Position numbers and translations under genes: made by a program | Origin: Dipetalonema caudispina | Taxonomy: Eukaryota; Nematoda; Chromadorea; Rhabditida; Onchocercidae | Reading direction: 5' to 3' | Length of the DNA stretch: 64,000 nt | Assembly (NCBI GenBank): GCA_013365325.1 | Contig: JABVXV010000006.1 | Location: 124,001 to 188,000, forward strand | Notes under the pieces: generated by a model | The model's input: the letters and a program-made list of their open reading frames with translations, nothing else | Database searches by the model: none | Told to the model about the DNA's origin: nothing | Part shown: positions 26,501-36,935 of the stretch, in pieces | Position numbering within the stretch: the first letter of the stretch is position 1 | Layout of the letters: the number at the start of each line of letters is the position of its first letter

Positions 26501-27404
26501 AGCTCCCTAATAATCTTTCAGCAATTTCTACATCATAATTTTAATCATCTCCTAATGATTTGACTAAGTGATAGGGTTAATCTTTTATTTTCCCATTTAA
26601 TTTAGTCCAACAATGTACGAAAAGATAAATTTCAAATTTCATTTCAATTAAGAAAAAGGAATATTTATCGAAGGATCCATGTCGACGACTTTGGTGCAAA
26701 AATCGACAGTTACGCAAAACAGAGCCATGCGAAACCAAATTATATCTACCTTTATTAGATGGAACTAAATGTGGACCTGATAAGGTGATTTCTTAGTAGC
26801 TAAAAACAGATAAAATTAATTGTGAATAAAATTAATGAATAAAATAATTAATTTATCATAGCATTCCAAATTAATTGGGTACATGTCAGCTTTTATAATT
26901 AGTACATTACAACAAACATTGCTGAGAAAAAAGCTTTTAACTTAATGCAGCAAAAAAAATTACAACCGATTTTAAGTATTTGTTTTCAATCCAACTTTTC
27001 ATCAAGTCCTAATTTGCATAACTTTTAGTGGTGTCTTGGTGGAAATTGCATAGCAACCGATAAAGAACAAGAAAGTAAGCTCATTTGTGATTATTAACAC
27101 ATCGTCTTCTAAAATTTCTCATAGCAGTTGAGTATCATTTTGAAACTTATAACTATTCTCAAGTAATTTATAGAACAAATAATGTTTAGAAATATGCTTA
27201 TAGTCAAGTTCGAATGTTCCAAGTATTGCATAATTTGTTTTACCTGTTGGGAAGAATTAATAAATTTCAGATTGCATTGATTTGAATTCATCAATGTGCC
27301 ATGAATTATCCCTGGAAAAGCTTCGCAAATACTGCCACTCGAAACAGTTTCGTTCGCTATGTTGTGTTACTTGTTCTCAATTTATACATCATAATATTCG
27401 ATAA
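23574..27404 (+). CDS. Secreted M12B zinc metalloprotease, MIG-17/ADAMTS-like
   Basis: Predicted extracellular matrix protease. Exons: 23574-23634, 24308-24483, 24756-24946, 25270-25365, 25498-25647, 25770-25928, 26124-26274, 26653-26784, 27029-27074, 27271-27404; phases join to 431 codons plus stop. Residues 1-20 form a signal peptide. The reprolysin domain begins at about residue 33 (YQIDILMVADYSVY). It carries the full zinc site HELAHSLGAFHD (about 220-231, split by an intron) and a Met-turn in NYLMSA. A Cys-rich part follows with DPCRRLWC, GTKCGPDKWCLGGNCI and a basic stretch RSKSRERRLRRTSQR. The C-terminus has clustered cysteines (NCIDLNSSMC, KYC, LCCVTC), resembling a PLAC/six-Cys tail. 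No thrombospondin repeat is visible, and no prodomain lies between signal and catalytic domain, unlike typical ADAMTS or MIG-17. A prodomain exon may be missed within the 673-bp first intron, so the 5' end is least certain. Confidence 0.82.
25097..25219. repeat. 32-bp tandem repeat, about 3.8 copies
   Basis: Three identical 32-bp units (AACTTTTACAGTATCATTCC followed by TGTAATTCTTGT) start at 25097, 25129 and 25161, and a 27-bp partial fourth starts at 25193. It lies in the intron before exon 4 of the M12B protease gene. The perfect identity implies recent expansion. Confidence 0.95.
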
Positions 27405-29105
27405 CTCATTTTTATTATTCATTTCTTTTCTTTTTCCCTGGCACATTTTTTGCCAGTTCGACAGCCATCTCGGAACAATTATTCTGTTCCACAATTTCAT
27501 TAAATAACTAGAATTCTAGTTGAAGTTCTAGAATATCGTATTTCTGAGATTCCAATTCTGAGATTCTGAGATTCCCCAATTACAAAAATGATCCTTAGAA
27601 GTTTTGAATTTCGGATGATTGGATAGCCGTAACATTTTCCTTAAAGCAAACAATACGCCATAAACTTGGAGTTTTGTTCTTCAAACTATAAACATTCCCC
27701 TCCTTCACTCTATTATGCCTATCAATGCCGAAAATGTCTTGATTTTACGATAAATTCTTGTTAATAAAATAAACCAACATACATCGGCAATCTAGCCACT
27801 CATTGACACCTCTTGTTGACATAATTTTCCCAGGTAACAATTGTAGAAAGAATAAGTAATACCATTTGAACATGTACGTTCATGTCTTTCACAGATTTCA
27901 GGAGATATCTTGCGGAAAATACTGCAGTTATGTTTGCGCGTGAAACTACGGTCAACAACAAGAATTTTTATTCTACAGAAACGTTTCACTTTGAAAATTT
28001 TTAAAATATTTCAAATTTTGTAGAACATGACACTTTAATAAAAGGCAATCAACTATAAGTGAAAATAGCATCAAAGTGGAGTGACAATTCATCATAACTG
28101 TACAAAGAAGAATGGCAAAGTAATGACATTACATCTACATGTATTTCACGCCGAATACTCCGTAAAATATGGTAGTAAGTCTAGGATATGTCGCAAAAAG
28201 AGAAGGGCACAAGGAGCGAAAAAAAGGAAAATATGAATACCTGAGAGCATTGAGCACAATTTTGACCGTATAATATTGACTAAATTCGGTTGGAGTTTGA
28301 GGTTAAAAACTTGACTTTATATTTCAACATGTAACAGTGGATGTATTACAAAGGATAAAAGCCTTGCATCAAAAGATGAGTAAAAAAATCTGCCTGACAG
28401 TCACTACAAGAAAAGATTTTCAATAGACTTTTCTATCTCAATATACCCTCGGTCTATAGTATACATGCCATGTAGTCGAACTTCTATGGAACCGTCGGAA
28501 GAAATATAGTAAGGAAATGTCGATCAAACAAGAAGATATCAACCCTGAAGATGATCAAAATGAGTAGCAGATAACTGCTCTAAAATCATTTTGTGGAAAA
28601 AATAAAAATCGGATACTGAGCTCGTGAAAATCCAGTGGTTTCGACGAAATTCTGAGGTAAAGTAGAAATGAGTGGTAGTGAAGAAAGAGTAAAATAAAAA
28701 ACAGGTTTGCGAATAACAACAAGCACTTTCTGAAGATGTTCAGAAAGTTCAACAAGATTACGAAATAAAAACATTAACTGAAAACATATAAAAGGTTTCC
28801 GAAATTTTCTTGTCGAGAATTTCTGGAAACTTTTCATACGCTTTTTGCAGTTAATGTTGCGGGCGAACATCCCATTAATAATCAAATCCAAACCAAATCG
28901 TTATTTACAGATCTGTCTTCCGAGAAAAATTTGAGGCAACCCGTTATGCCAGAAGAGTTAAGTAATGCCGCTATAAGATTAGATATCCACTGCTATTTTC
29001 AGAAAATAAAAATTGAGAAAAAAATCCTACAAAGAAGTTTAGTACCAGTATTATACATTACTGCACTCAAAATAAAAAAAAAAAAAAAATTGAACAGAAA
29101 CAAAG
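27405..29105. other. Convergent 3' region between protease and CDT2 genes
   Basis: The plus-strand protease gene and minus-strand CDT2 gene end towards each other here. The region holds the Kazal-like minus-strand frame described separately. Other open frames (28555-28891 minus, 28931-29131 plus) look composition-driven. Short direct repeats of GAGATTC occur at about 27546-27574. Confidence 0.45.
27792..27945 (-). CDS. Candidate Kazal-like cysteine-rich exon
   Basis: A minus-strand open block follows an acceptor-like GACCGTAG and ends in TAG at 27792. It encodes a pattern similar to a Kazal/follistatin serine protease inhibitor fold: HNCSIFRKISPEIC, then CERHERTC, CSNGITYSFYNC and CYLGKLC. 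The C-x10-C segment with NGITYS resembles the Kazal xDGxTYxN core. Only five of the usual six cysteines are seen and the Tyr is offset by one, so the match is imperfect. Upstream exons, a signal peptide and an ATG were not found, so this would be a terminal exon or a chance frame. If real, it sits between the protease and CDT2 genes on the minus strand. Confidence 0.35.
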
Positions 29106-30304
29106 CTAATCAGTTCGTGGTGTTCTGCTGAAATACTGATCTAGTGTTCGTTGTGTCCCATTCTTTTTTCTTGGTTTTGGTGTTAACTGGCGTATATCAG
29201 TTGAAGGACTCTGAGAATGCAAATGTCTAGAGCTTTGTGAATTAGTGCGAGATTTCGTTGACATTTTTGGTGTTAACTGTCGATGGATACGTTCACGTGA
29301 CTTATATAAACTTTGTTTAACGCGAATTTTACGGGGAGATGTGCGATCGACACGTTCCTTCATCGAAATCATATTCGAACAGTTGGACGGCCTACGAAAT
29401 TGAAAAAATAAATTTTGATAGCAGTGTTGCACTGGAATTAAACGAAGACTGAAACATGGATTCAGATAAAAATAATCTTCTTAATCCTTCTTAGTTCAGC
29501 ATACCATAAGTATTTCAGAAAAAAACTGCCAAATATTCACAGATCGAAAACAGTTTTACCGATCTGAACTGGAAGAATGTTCATCCAGTTTTGGACTTCT
29601 TTCTTTATCTAATATGGTCGTTTGCAACTTTGAATTTACGTTCGACACAGCAAGTTTTTCCTTGACAAAATCTGGCAAATTCATCGTTGGATACCTTAAA
29701 TGACTTATAATTTGCTGGGAGCAGCATCAAGAAAACATGCTAACTCAAGAGTAATTAAACTAAAAATTCTTCGAAGTTATTAAAAACATACTTGAAATAG
29801 AAAGCACATGGAACTCGATTCTTCATTTCGATTCCGGAAAAATCAAGTTTTCGTGCAGCATGGCTTGACTTGTTAGTTAGGTCACACAATGGTGGAGACA
29901 ACGACTCAGTAACCCTTAAAATGAGATAATTGGGGAAAGCTGGAAGAAAAAGTTGTGTTTCGAAATTCCTTGGAAGGGTCACAAAACTCAGAATAAACTG
30001 AAAAAAAAAAACTATACTTGAACATTTTTTTCACTGGCGATTCGCTTCCACTTTTCGTTTCCACACTAACCCGGTTTAAAGGACTTTTAAATGGACTTTT
30101 GAAGGGACTCCGTTCCGTGTTTTTTTTTGGAATTGAAACTGACACATTCAACTGTTTCCTGCAAAGTACAGATATCTTCGCACTAATTTTTTTGTAAATA
30201 AAGTAGAAGTTGGTGTAGTTCAAAATAAACTCGCCAAAATTCAGAGCTCGAAATATAATTTCTGAAACCTTGAGAAATATGAAAACGCAGATAAAGAAAT
30301 GTAC

Positions 30305-30344
<40 letters not shown>

Positions 30345-33303
30345 ATTCATCCTAAACTGCATCCTTACGTAACGAGTAAAACAACGTAAAGCATACATTG
30401 ATATTTCAGCCATAGCTGTTTCAGGCAATTCATATAATTCAACACGATCTTGATGTACTGTGATTGAAGATGATTCTTGATTTCCAGAACTTTTCGTATT
30501 CCATTTCCAAATTTTCAAATACGAATCATCCATCGTAGCAATATAACGTCCACAGCTGCTGAATCTCGCAACAGTAACCTGAATGACATAAAAGAGGAAA
30601 ACAATTTCTATTTGTTTCAAAAATGCTGTGTTACTGTGTTGAAATTTCAAAAGTTTTAATGAGATGGAAATCAAAATGATAATGGCAGAAATTGAACACA
30701 TTTTTGATTTGCATGCAGTTTGTTCAATTTAAGTGCAAAAATAACAGACCTCATAGCGGTGACCACCTAATGTATATTTCGGGTAAGGCAAATACTTCAA
30801 TTTGCCCCTGTTAGAACTGGAATATTTTTCCTGTAATAATAAACCGATAAAATGAAAATATCTTTTAGAATTAAGGGAACAAAATCAATAATGGAAAGAA
30901 TCATTATCTTAATTATGCAGAACGTATCTCAAATTCAGAAATTTTAAAACAAAATTATAACCTGTAAATCCCAAATAACAGCAAAGCAATCACCACCTCC
31001 AAACATTACGTGATCAGAAGTAGGCGAGGCAGCGATTTTAAAATCATATGTATTGAAAGACGTTCGCTTGACTCCTTGCAAAATACCGACTGGAAATTTC
31101 AAAAACTTTAATCATTCATATAAATGAGGGATGGAATTAGATACATGGCAAGTAAATAACCTGGGTGATACTAAATCGAAAAAGCACCTGGTGCGTTATT
31201 CAATCCCTGAACGCTGTACTGATAAATTTTTGAGTCTGTGGATGCAACAAAAAGTGATGAGCTGAAGCGATCAAGGCAAATCGAAGCAATACCTTAATAA
31301 CGAAAATCAAAAGATTATTTTATAAAAAAAATTTATTTAAAAAGTCGTAACTTTGAATAGGACAAAAAATGTTTAAAACTGCTGGACGAAAATTCAGATT
31401 TGTTGCACGACTAACTCATAAAACCCAAACTAAGCGTTCTCAATCCTTCTTTTTGAAAAAAGAATTGAGCATAATATAATTTGGATTTTGTAGATTGAAA
31501 TAACGTGATTTTTGTTCCACTCGGACAAAAGTAAATAAAATGAATCCAGCTAATTTTTTAAAACAGTACAAATTATAAAAGAAAGTTATAACAGTAACAT
31601 ACCAAAATCACGAATTGAAGAACTATTAGGATCTTCAAGGATACGAAATGGACTATTTTTGCCACGGTAACGGAGATCCCAAAAACGAATACCTCTGCAG
31701 TAAATTCAACATCTGAATTAATAACCACAAAACATCAGTATGGAAAACAAAAAAAACGATTAGAATGAAAAGCATATATAAGAGCATACTGATTGCAAAA
31801 ACAAAATATTTTACGTTTTGAAAGACGAAGATGCTGATATTAGAGTGTTTCCACCATAATGTACTAAAGAAGTGATTCCTTTTGAACTCATCGAAACTGA
31901 CATACGTGATCTTCGCTTTGTTCCAATATTTTGACCTAAAGATGTACGTGATCACAACCGTGAAATAAAAAGTTAGTGTGATCAAGAAACTGGGATACCA
32001 AGTAGTTCTGAAAACGATAGGCATACTGAGTTAAGAAATAAAAGTGGATGACTCCTGGACTTTGATTCGTTATTGTGCGTCAAAGATTGTTCAAATCTCA
32101 AACATCTAAACGCCGATTATCGCCAAATCTGTCACACATCATGCCAAATGATTGTTTAGTGACATAAAAACAATCTCCCTCCAAATGCAGTACAAACTGT
32201 GAGGAGAGATGAGTACTATGCCAGTACAAACTGTGAGGAGAGATAAGTACTATGCCTAAAATATCGTATATTCAGGAGATAGTACACTGACTAGCTGCTC
32301 ATATTTGTTCTGACACGTCGATTTTCAGCTCCTTCTAAAAGAAAAAAAAAAACATTCCATTTTTTTACTATATATTATACGTTATTAGTCGTGCTTCGAT
32401 AAATTAAACTTATTGCAAATATACGTAAAAACATCGTACGTTCAGGAGCTAGTAAAGGATGAGTGTTTTCGAGAAGATTGAAAGGACGCACAACAGTGGC
32501 TAGTGGTTCTCGTCGATCCCATATACAAATTGTTCCATCCCGAGCTCCTGTTGCAAAAAGATCTGCAATTTGTAATAATTTTTAAAATATACGAAAAATT
32601 ATGAGTTTCAAAAGACCCTAGTATTCATTGGGAAGTTGGTGAAAGAGGATTAATAGAAACTAACCAGGACTGTCATCTGATACAGAAAGAGCGCGCACCG
32701 AACCTTCATGACCCAAAAATTGTTGCAGCGCAAGTTTCCGCTCAATATCCCATGATGTTACCTTTGCATGGCCAGATATGGAAAGTAAATTGTTTGGACG
32801 ATTTGCAACAAATGACACATCGATTACGCAACTTCGATCGGCAGAAAACGCTGAAAAGTTGATGAAAGAGGATTAACGAAAACTAACCAGGACTGTCGTC
32901 TGATACAGAAAGAGCGCGGACTGAACCTTCGTGACCCAAAGAAAAGTATTGACTCATTTGAACAGAAGTAAGCCTTGGAAGTACTCTGTGAACGCACCGT
33001 TCAAATTTGCTTCTCAGATAACTCAACTTTTTGTTAGTTCTTTTCCCCGACCGACATCAACAATACAGGAACAACTATTTTACCTGGAATATCTATAACC
33101 AAATAAATGAACTTACAATTTGTTATAGTATCCTCTCGAGCATCCAAGAAATGAATAAAGCCATTTTCGTCACCAACAGCCAGCAAATGTTCAGCAGACG
33201 GATCCTTGGCAAACTGGCAAACTACCCATGCATTCTGAAATTGACGAGTTTGTACCCAGTGTTGAGTGATAAGAGGCTTAGTTTCATTTTTAGTACCTTT
33301 CAT
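29106..33303 (-). CDS. cdt-2: CDT2/DTL homologue, WD40 substrate receptor of CRL4 ubiquitin ligase
   Basis: Nuclear WD40 receptor that brings PCNA-bound substrates such as CDT1 to CUL4-DDB1. Exons 5' to 3': 33117-33303, 32665-32850, 32440-32562, 31815-31935, 31603-31694, 31188-31292, 30962-31074, 30750-30830, 30369-30578, 30018-30151, 29792-29914, 29560-29694, 29106-29391. Phases join to 631 codons plus stop. WD repeats fill about residues 1-390 and include two DDB1-binding WDxR boxes, ICIWDRR and IRFWDLR. The tail has CDK-like SP/TP sites (ERSPFKSPFKSPL, two RQLTPK) and the conserved CAFYFKYPTMNLPDFV block. It ends with PIP box QRTLDQYF at about 617-624. ATG 33303 is the only ATG after acceptor-like GGTATTCAG and has an upstream in-frame stop. 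The 30151 acceptor has an alternative 7 bp upstream. Confidence 0.9.
30306..30343. repeat. Poly(A) tract in a cdt-2 intron
   Basis: An uninterrupted run of about 38 A on the plus strand (poly T in the cdt-2 transcript sense), inside the intron between exons 9 and 10. Its length in the assembly may be unreliable. Confidence 0.95.
32188..32255. repeat. 34-bp tandem duplication in a cdt-2 intron
   Basis: Two adjacent 34-bp copies (CAGTACAAACTGTGAGGAGA followed by GATGAGTACTATGC) at 32188-32221 and 32222-32255 differ at one base. They lie in the intron between cdt-2 exons 3 and 4. Confidence 0.9.
32857..32940 (-). repeat. Partial duplicate of the end of cdt-2 exon 2 plus donor
   Basis: This block in cdt-2 intron 1 closely repeats 32634-32715, which covers the last coding bases of exon 2 and the start of intron 2. 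In the exon frame it encodes GHEGSVRALSVSDDSP, identical to exon 2; all four base differences in that stretch are at third codon positions. The GTTAGT donor is also kept. No acceptor equivalent to that of exon 2 is copied. It may be a relic of tandem exon duplication or part of an alternative exon. Confidence 0.8.
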
Positions 33304-34273
33304 TTCAAACTTTGGAAATGTTATGTGAAGTTAAGTACCACGAGTGTGTAGCTGAATACCATAAATGCATAGTAAGTACCATAAACTGAAAAGGTTTGCT
33401 TCGTCAAATTCAAAGGATACACGCACTGCTACAATTCCCAATATAATGGTTAGGTTCTTGAGGGAAAACTAAATCACCCCATAGGCATACGATAAAATTT
33501 GTTTTGAAAGTTGACTCTCTAATCCCTAGCCTATATCAATTCTCCTGCATCATTAAAAATCCATAAGCTTTGACCCTGCATAATATATTACCTCTTGTTG
33601 GAAGAAATGAAACTCGAATAACTCAGTTTTCCATCTAAGAGTAGAAATAGAAGTGCATGACGAAGTGAGCAGAGAGACGAAAATAGGATGTGTGAAAAGA
33701 TAAAATAAGTGGAGGAAAAAAATTACCGAGGAAATGAAGCATTTAGTTGAGGAATAATTCAAAAAATACGAATCTGGTACCACTTGTGATACCCTTTGAC
33801 CCCGATATATGCAACGAATACCCATCGATGCTTGACATTCGGTACAACTTCACCAGCTAATTGATTAATGCTAGGTTAATTTTAAATTTCCGTTCCAATT
33901 TTCAAATCTTAAAAGCTCCTAGTCACAATGCAAACCCAATATCTCATCCAAAGAAGAACAAAATGGTTGATGATAATCGGGTCAGGGGGAATCTCCCGTG
34001 GTACCTTTACCCCGCTATATTCATGAGGAAGTGTTCTGGTGGCTTTGACATTTGAGAAAAACAAAAGAAAAGTGTTTAAGTAGAAACTTTGTAACAGTTT
34101 GGGATAAGAACTTTCTTCAGTCTAACAAATATGAACCCAAATTTGAACTCAAGAAGTTTTGAAGAAATCAAATTTGTTCGGTTAAGATAAGCTTAAGAAG
34201 TCTTGAAAAATTGAATTTGTTTGGTGAGGTTAAATTATCTTTTTCTCGAAAGTTTTTAAATTTATTAATTCGA
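33304..34273. other. Intergenic upstream of cdt-2
   Basis: About 1 kb between two minus-strand genes. Two partly similar segments, around 33785-33815 (CCTTTGACCCCGATATATGC) and 34000-34025 (CCTTTACCCCGCTATATTC), suggest an old local repeat. A short minus-strand frame near 33597-33640 (WKTELFEFHFFQQE then GTAATA) could be a 5' exon but is not needed for the cdt-2 model. Confidence 0.4.
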
Positions 34274-35195
34274 TCATATCATTTCCGTTTTTTCCTGTTG
34301 ATCGCTGCTTTTTTTTTCTTCACTTATTTTAGTTTCACAAACGTTTAAATACGCATCGATCATATTGGCTCGCATAAAAATACCAATAAACTGGAGAAGA
34401 TTGAACAAATATTCCGTAGAAGGAACGAGAAAGTGAATCGAAATAATACAATTTATAAATGAAGAATTAATTCTGTACTGAATGTTATTCTCATTTATCA
34501 CTGATAAATACCATTGATGTAATTTCAGCTTTTGATCTTTTTCTATTTCACTGATTAGCTTAACAGTAAAATGATATTGCCATCTATCAGTAGTACTATC
34601 TCTCACTGAAATATCATTCAATTCAGATAACATATTATTCTGTTTTTTATTATCATATATTTGCTCAATTTTTCCCACTAAACTATTGTTGGATACATTC
34701 CATAGCAACACAACAATATCCTACTCAATCATTTCCCAAAAATAGGTTCAAATTACAAATATAGTCAATTATGGGCTCAATTTATACGTTTACACATCAC
34801 TTGTCATATTTCAATCATTTCAAAAGTGCTCTAATCAAACTTTCAGAAAGCATGCAAGTGTACATAAATAGCTGTCTCGATCTTCCCGTTACTTGACTAT
34901 CGATAATTTGCATAATTAAGATTATAATAAGCTTACTAATTTTGTTGATATTATTAATTTGGCAATTTCATTAGCAAATATTCCCAGTAATTTCTTAAGA
35001 ATGAATTCATTTTGGTGGGGATACTTTTATTGAAAGCAAGAAATGAATCCATTCTCGAACTGGAATCTTAATTTGTTTTAATATTTCGTGAAAACAGCCT
35101 AATCGACCCATTACATTTAATTGTTTCTTCATATTGAATTTTAAATCTTTTAATACTTCGCTTTCATTTTGTATGTATTTTACTAATGCCATCAT
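34274..35195 (-). CDS. Unrecognised two-exon protein, 205 residues
   Basis: Exon 1, 35025-35195, starts MMALVKYIQNESEVLKDLKF. Exon 2, 34274-34720, follows acceptor GATTGAGTAG and begins DIVVLLWNVSNNSLVGKIEQ. The splice is phase 0 (AAA then GTATCC). Together they give 205 codons plus stop. The N-terminal half looks helical and mildly basic; the middle contains RWQYHFTVKLISEIEKDQ and two Cys-containing hydrophobic stretches (SFINCIISIHFLVP, YLFNLLQFIGIFM). The tail is acidic and lysine-rich (KISEEKKSSDQQEKTEMI). There is no signal peptide. The hydrophobic stretches are too short or polar to call membrane spans with confidence. I do not recognise the family. It is on the same strand and upstream of cdt-2. 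Confidence 0.6.
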
Positions 35196-36935
35196 TCATC
35201 TTTTATCCAAATTACTAGAATATCACTAATTAATCACCAATTGATACGTAGATCCCGGTAATTCCAGTTCTTTTATCACTTTTCTTAATCAAAAATAATT
35301 ACCCCAGGCCTGTGACTAATTGATTAATTATGAATTGATAAAATTACCAAGCGTGAGATCGGTCCACATAGTTTGTTAGTGTAGTTTCGTATTTTGTTTG
35401 AAATTTCTGCTACCTAATTGTTATCAGATAGATCCGTCGTGAATTTTCTCATTTATCTAACATTAATTTCGATACAAAATTGGATTTAAGAAATAACTAA
35501 CTAATTTGAACGCAACTAATTAGCACTGATTTGATTGTAACTAATCAACTAAATCGGTAAATACACATTCCACAACATGTTTACAAATTAAATTTGTTTT
35601 TATTTTTTATTTCAATCGATGAAATCATAATTTGACACATATTTATGTCGAAATACTCTAACTTTCGCAGTCATTTAATATCTTCCGATCCAACTCTCCG
35701 TTGCTTCAAAATTGCTGTGTAGATGTATATCACATGCAACCAATATTCTTAAAATTTTCAACCTTCTCTCTTATTACTGATTCAAATTCGACGTTATTTG
35801 CGTCAGTCCATTCTGTCTATATTTTCCGGAATTTCCTGAATTGTTCCTCAAGTTATAATAGATCCAATTACATATACAGTAAATATAGCAATTAAATTGA
35901 AACACATTTATTATGCATTTTTGCTATCACAAGTTGTAACAAAACATTAATTTTTTAAAAAACCTTTGAAAACAGAAATAGTTTTCGATGAAGACTCATA
36001 AGAAATTATACTTTGAAAATATAATTTAATCAGCGACAAAAAGTTAATCTTCCAAATTAATGTCGAAATGACTGTCACTGTAAAATCATTACATGTGCAT
36101 TATATTTTATTTCTCGCTTCACTGCTTTTCTCCCAAAATTTTCTAAAATTTTTTCAAATTATTTTTATCGACAATTTAAAAAGTACATATTTTCTAAAAG
36201 GCATAGTAATTGCTAATTTTTGGCAATTAGAGGAAATTTAAAATTTCTTCCTTCTAAATAATGTTCCGCATTTTAGGTAAAAAAAATAAAGGTATAGAAG
36301 ATTGAAAAAAAGTGGTTGAATATTCGTTTTCCATATTGGCAACAAAGTATTAATAAAAAGGCAAATGTCGTTCTCCTGTAAAATCTATTCCCTTGTTTAA
36401 TTACTCATTAATGCAAATTACACGAAAAGTTTATTTATCACTACAAAAAAAAAGAAAATCATGAAACTTTTCGATCGATTATTCGATTAGAATTATAGGA
36501 AGAATTCCCACATGAATCGATGCTTATTATCTACTTCTATTTCAGTTAGGCTTTTTATTTTGTCCTATTATGCTTCTTAAATTTTCCTATGATATGATAA
36601 CGTTGATGTTATAAACAAGCCAAAAATAGTAAAAATAATAGAATACAATGGGACTCTGCAAAAACCAAAGATAAAAATAATAAAACTTCTTATTTTATTC
36701 ATAGAAATTCTTTTTGGCCAAGTTATAGTGAAAATATTCATAGGTCATCTTCTTGTTTCGAGAAGAATGATCAATATAAAATTATTCCTATAATCAGTTG
36801 ACAGATAACTTTTGACATTTTTCTTCACTCATTTTCAAAACATTATGAAATCTTTGTAGCGTAAAAAAAATATTTGCGCCTTTTCATAATGTTACAGAAA
36901 CATTTCAGTTCATTGTAAAAATTTCATTTATAGAT
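35196..36935. other. Divergent intergenic region
   Basis: About 1.7 kb between the 205-residue gene (minus) and the TMEM86 gene (plus). It is very AT-rich, with many AATTAATTA-type short palindromes around 35210-35350. No coding or RNA gene is supported. It presumably holds both promoters. Confidence 0.45.

Noticed and set aside
30152..30158. Acceptor seven bases upstream for cdt-2 exon 10
   Set aside because: It needs a weak donor (TC then GTTACG) in exon 9; the TAC/GTAAGG donor with the 30151 acceptor is a better pair. Not fully excluded.
34711..34720. GTG/TTG-type start for a single-exon 145-residue protein at 34274-34711
   Set aside because: A good acceptor at 34721-34722 and an in-phase upstream exon with a real ATG explain the frame better.
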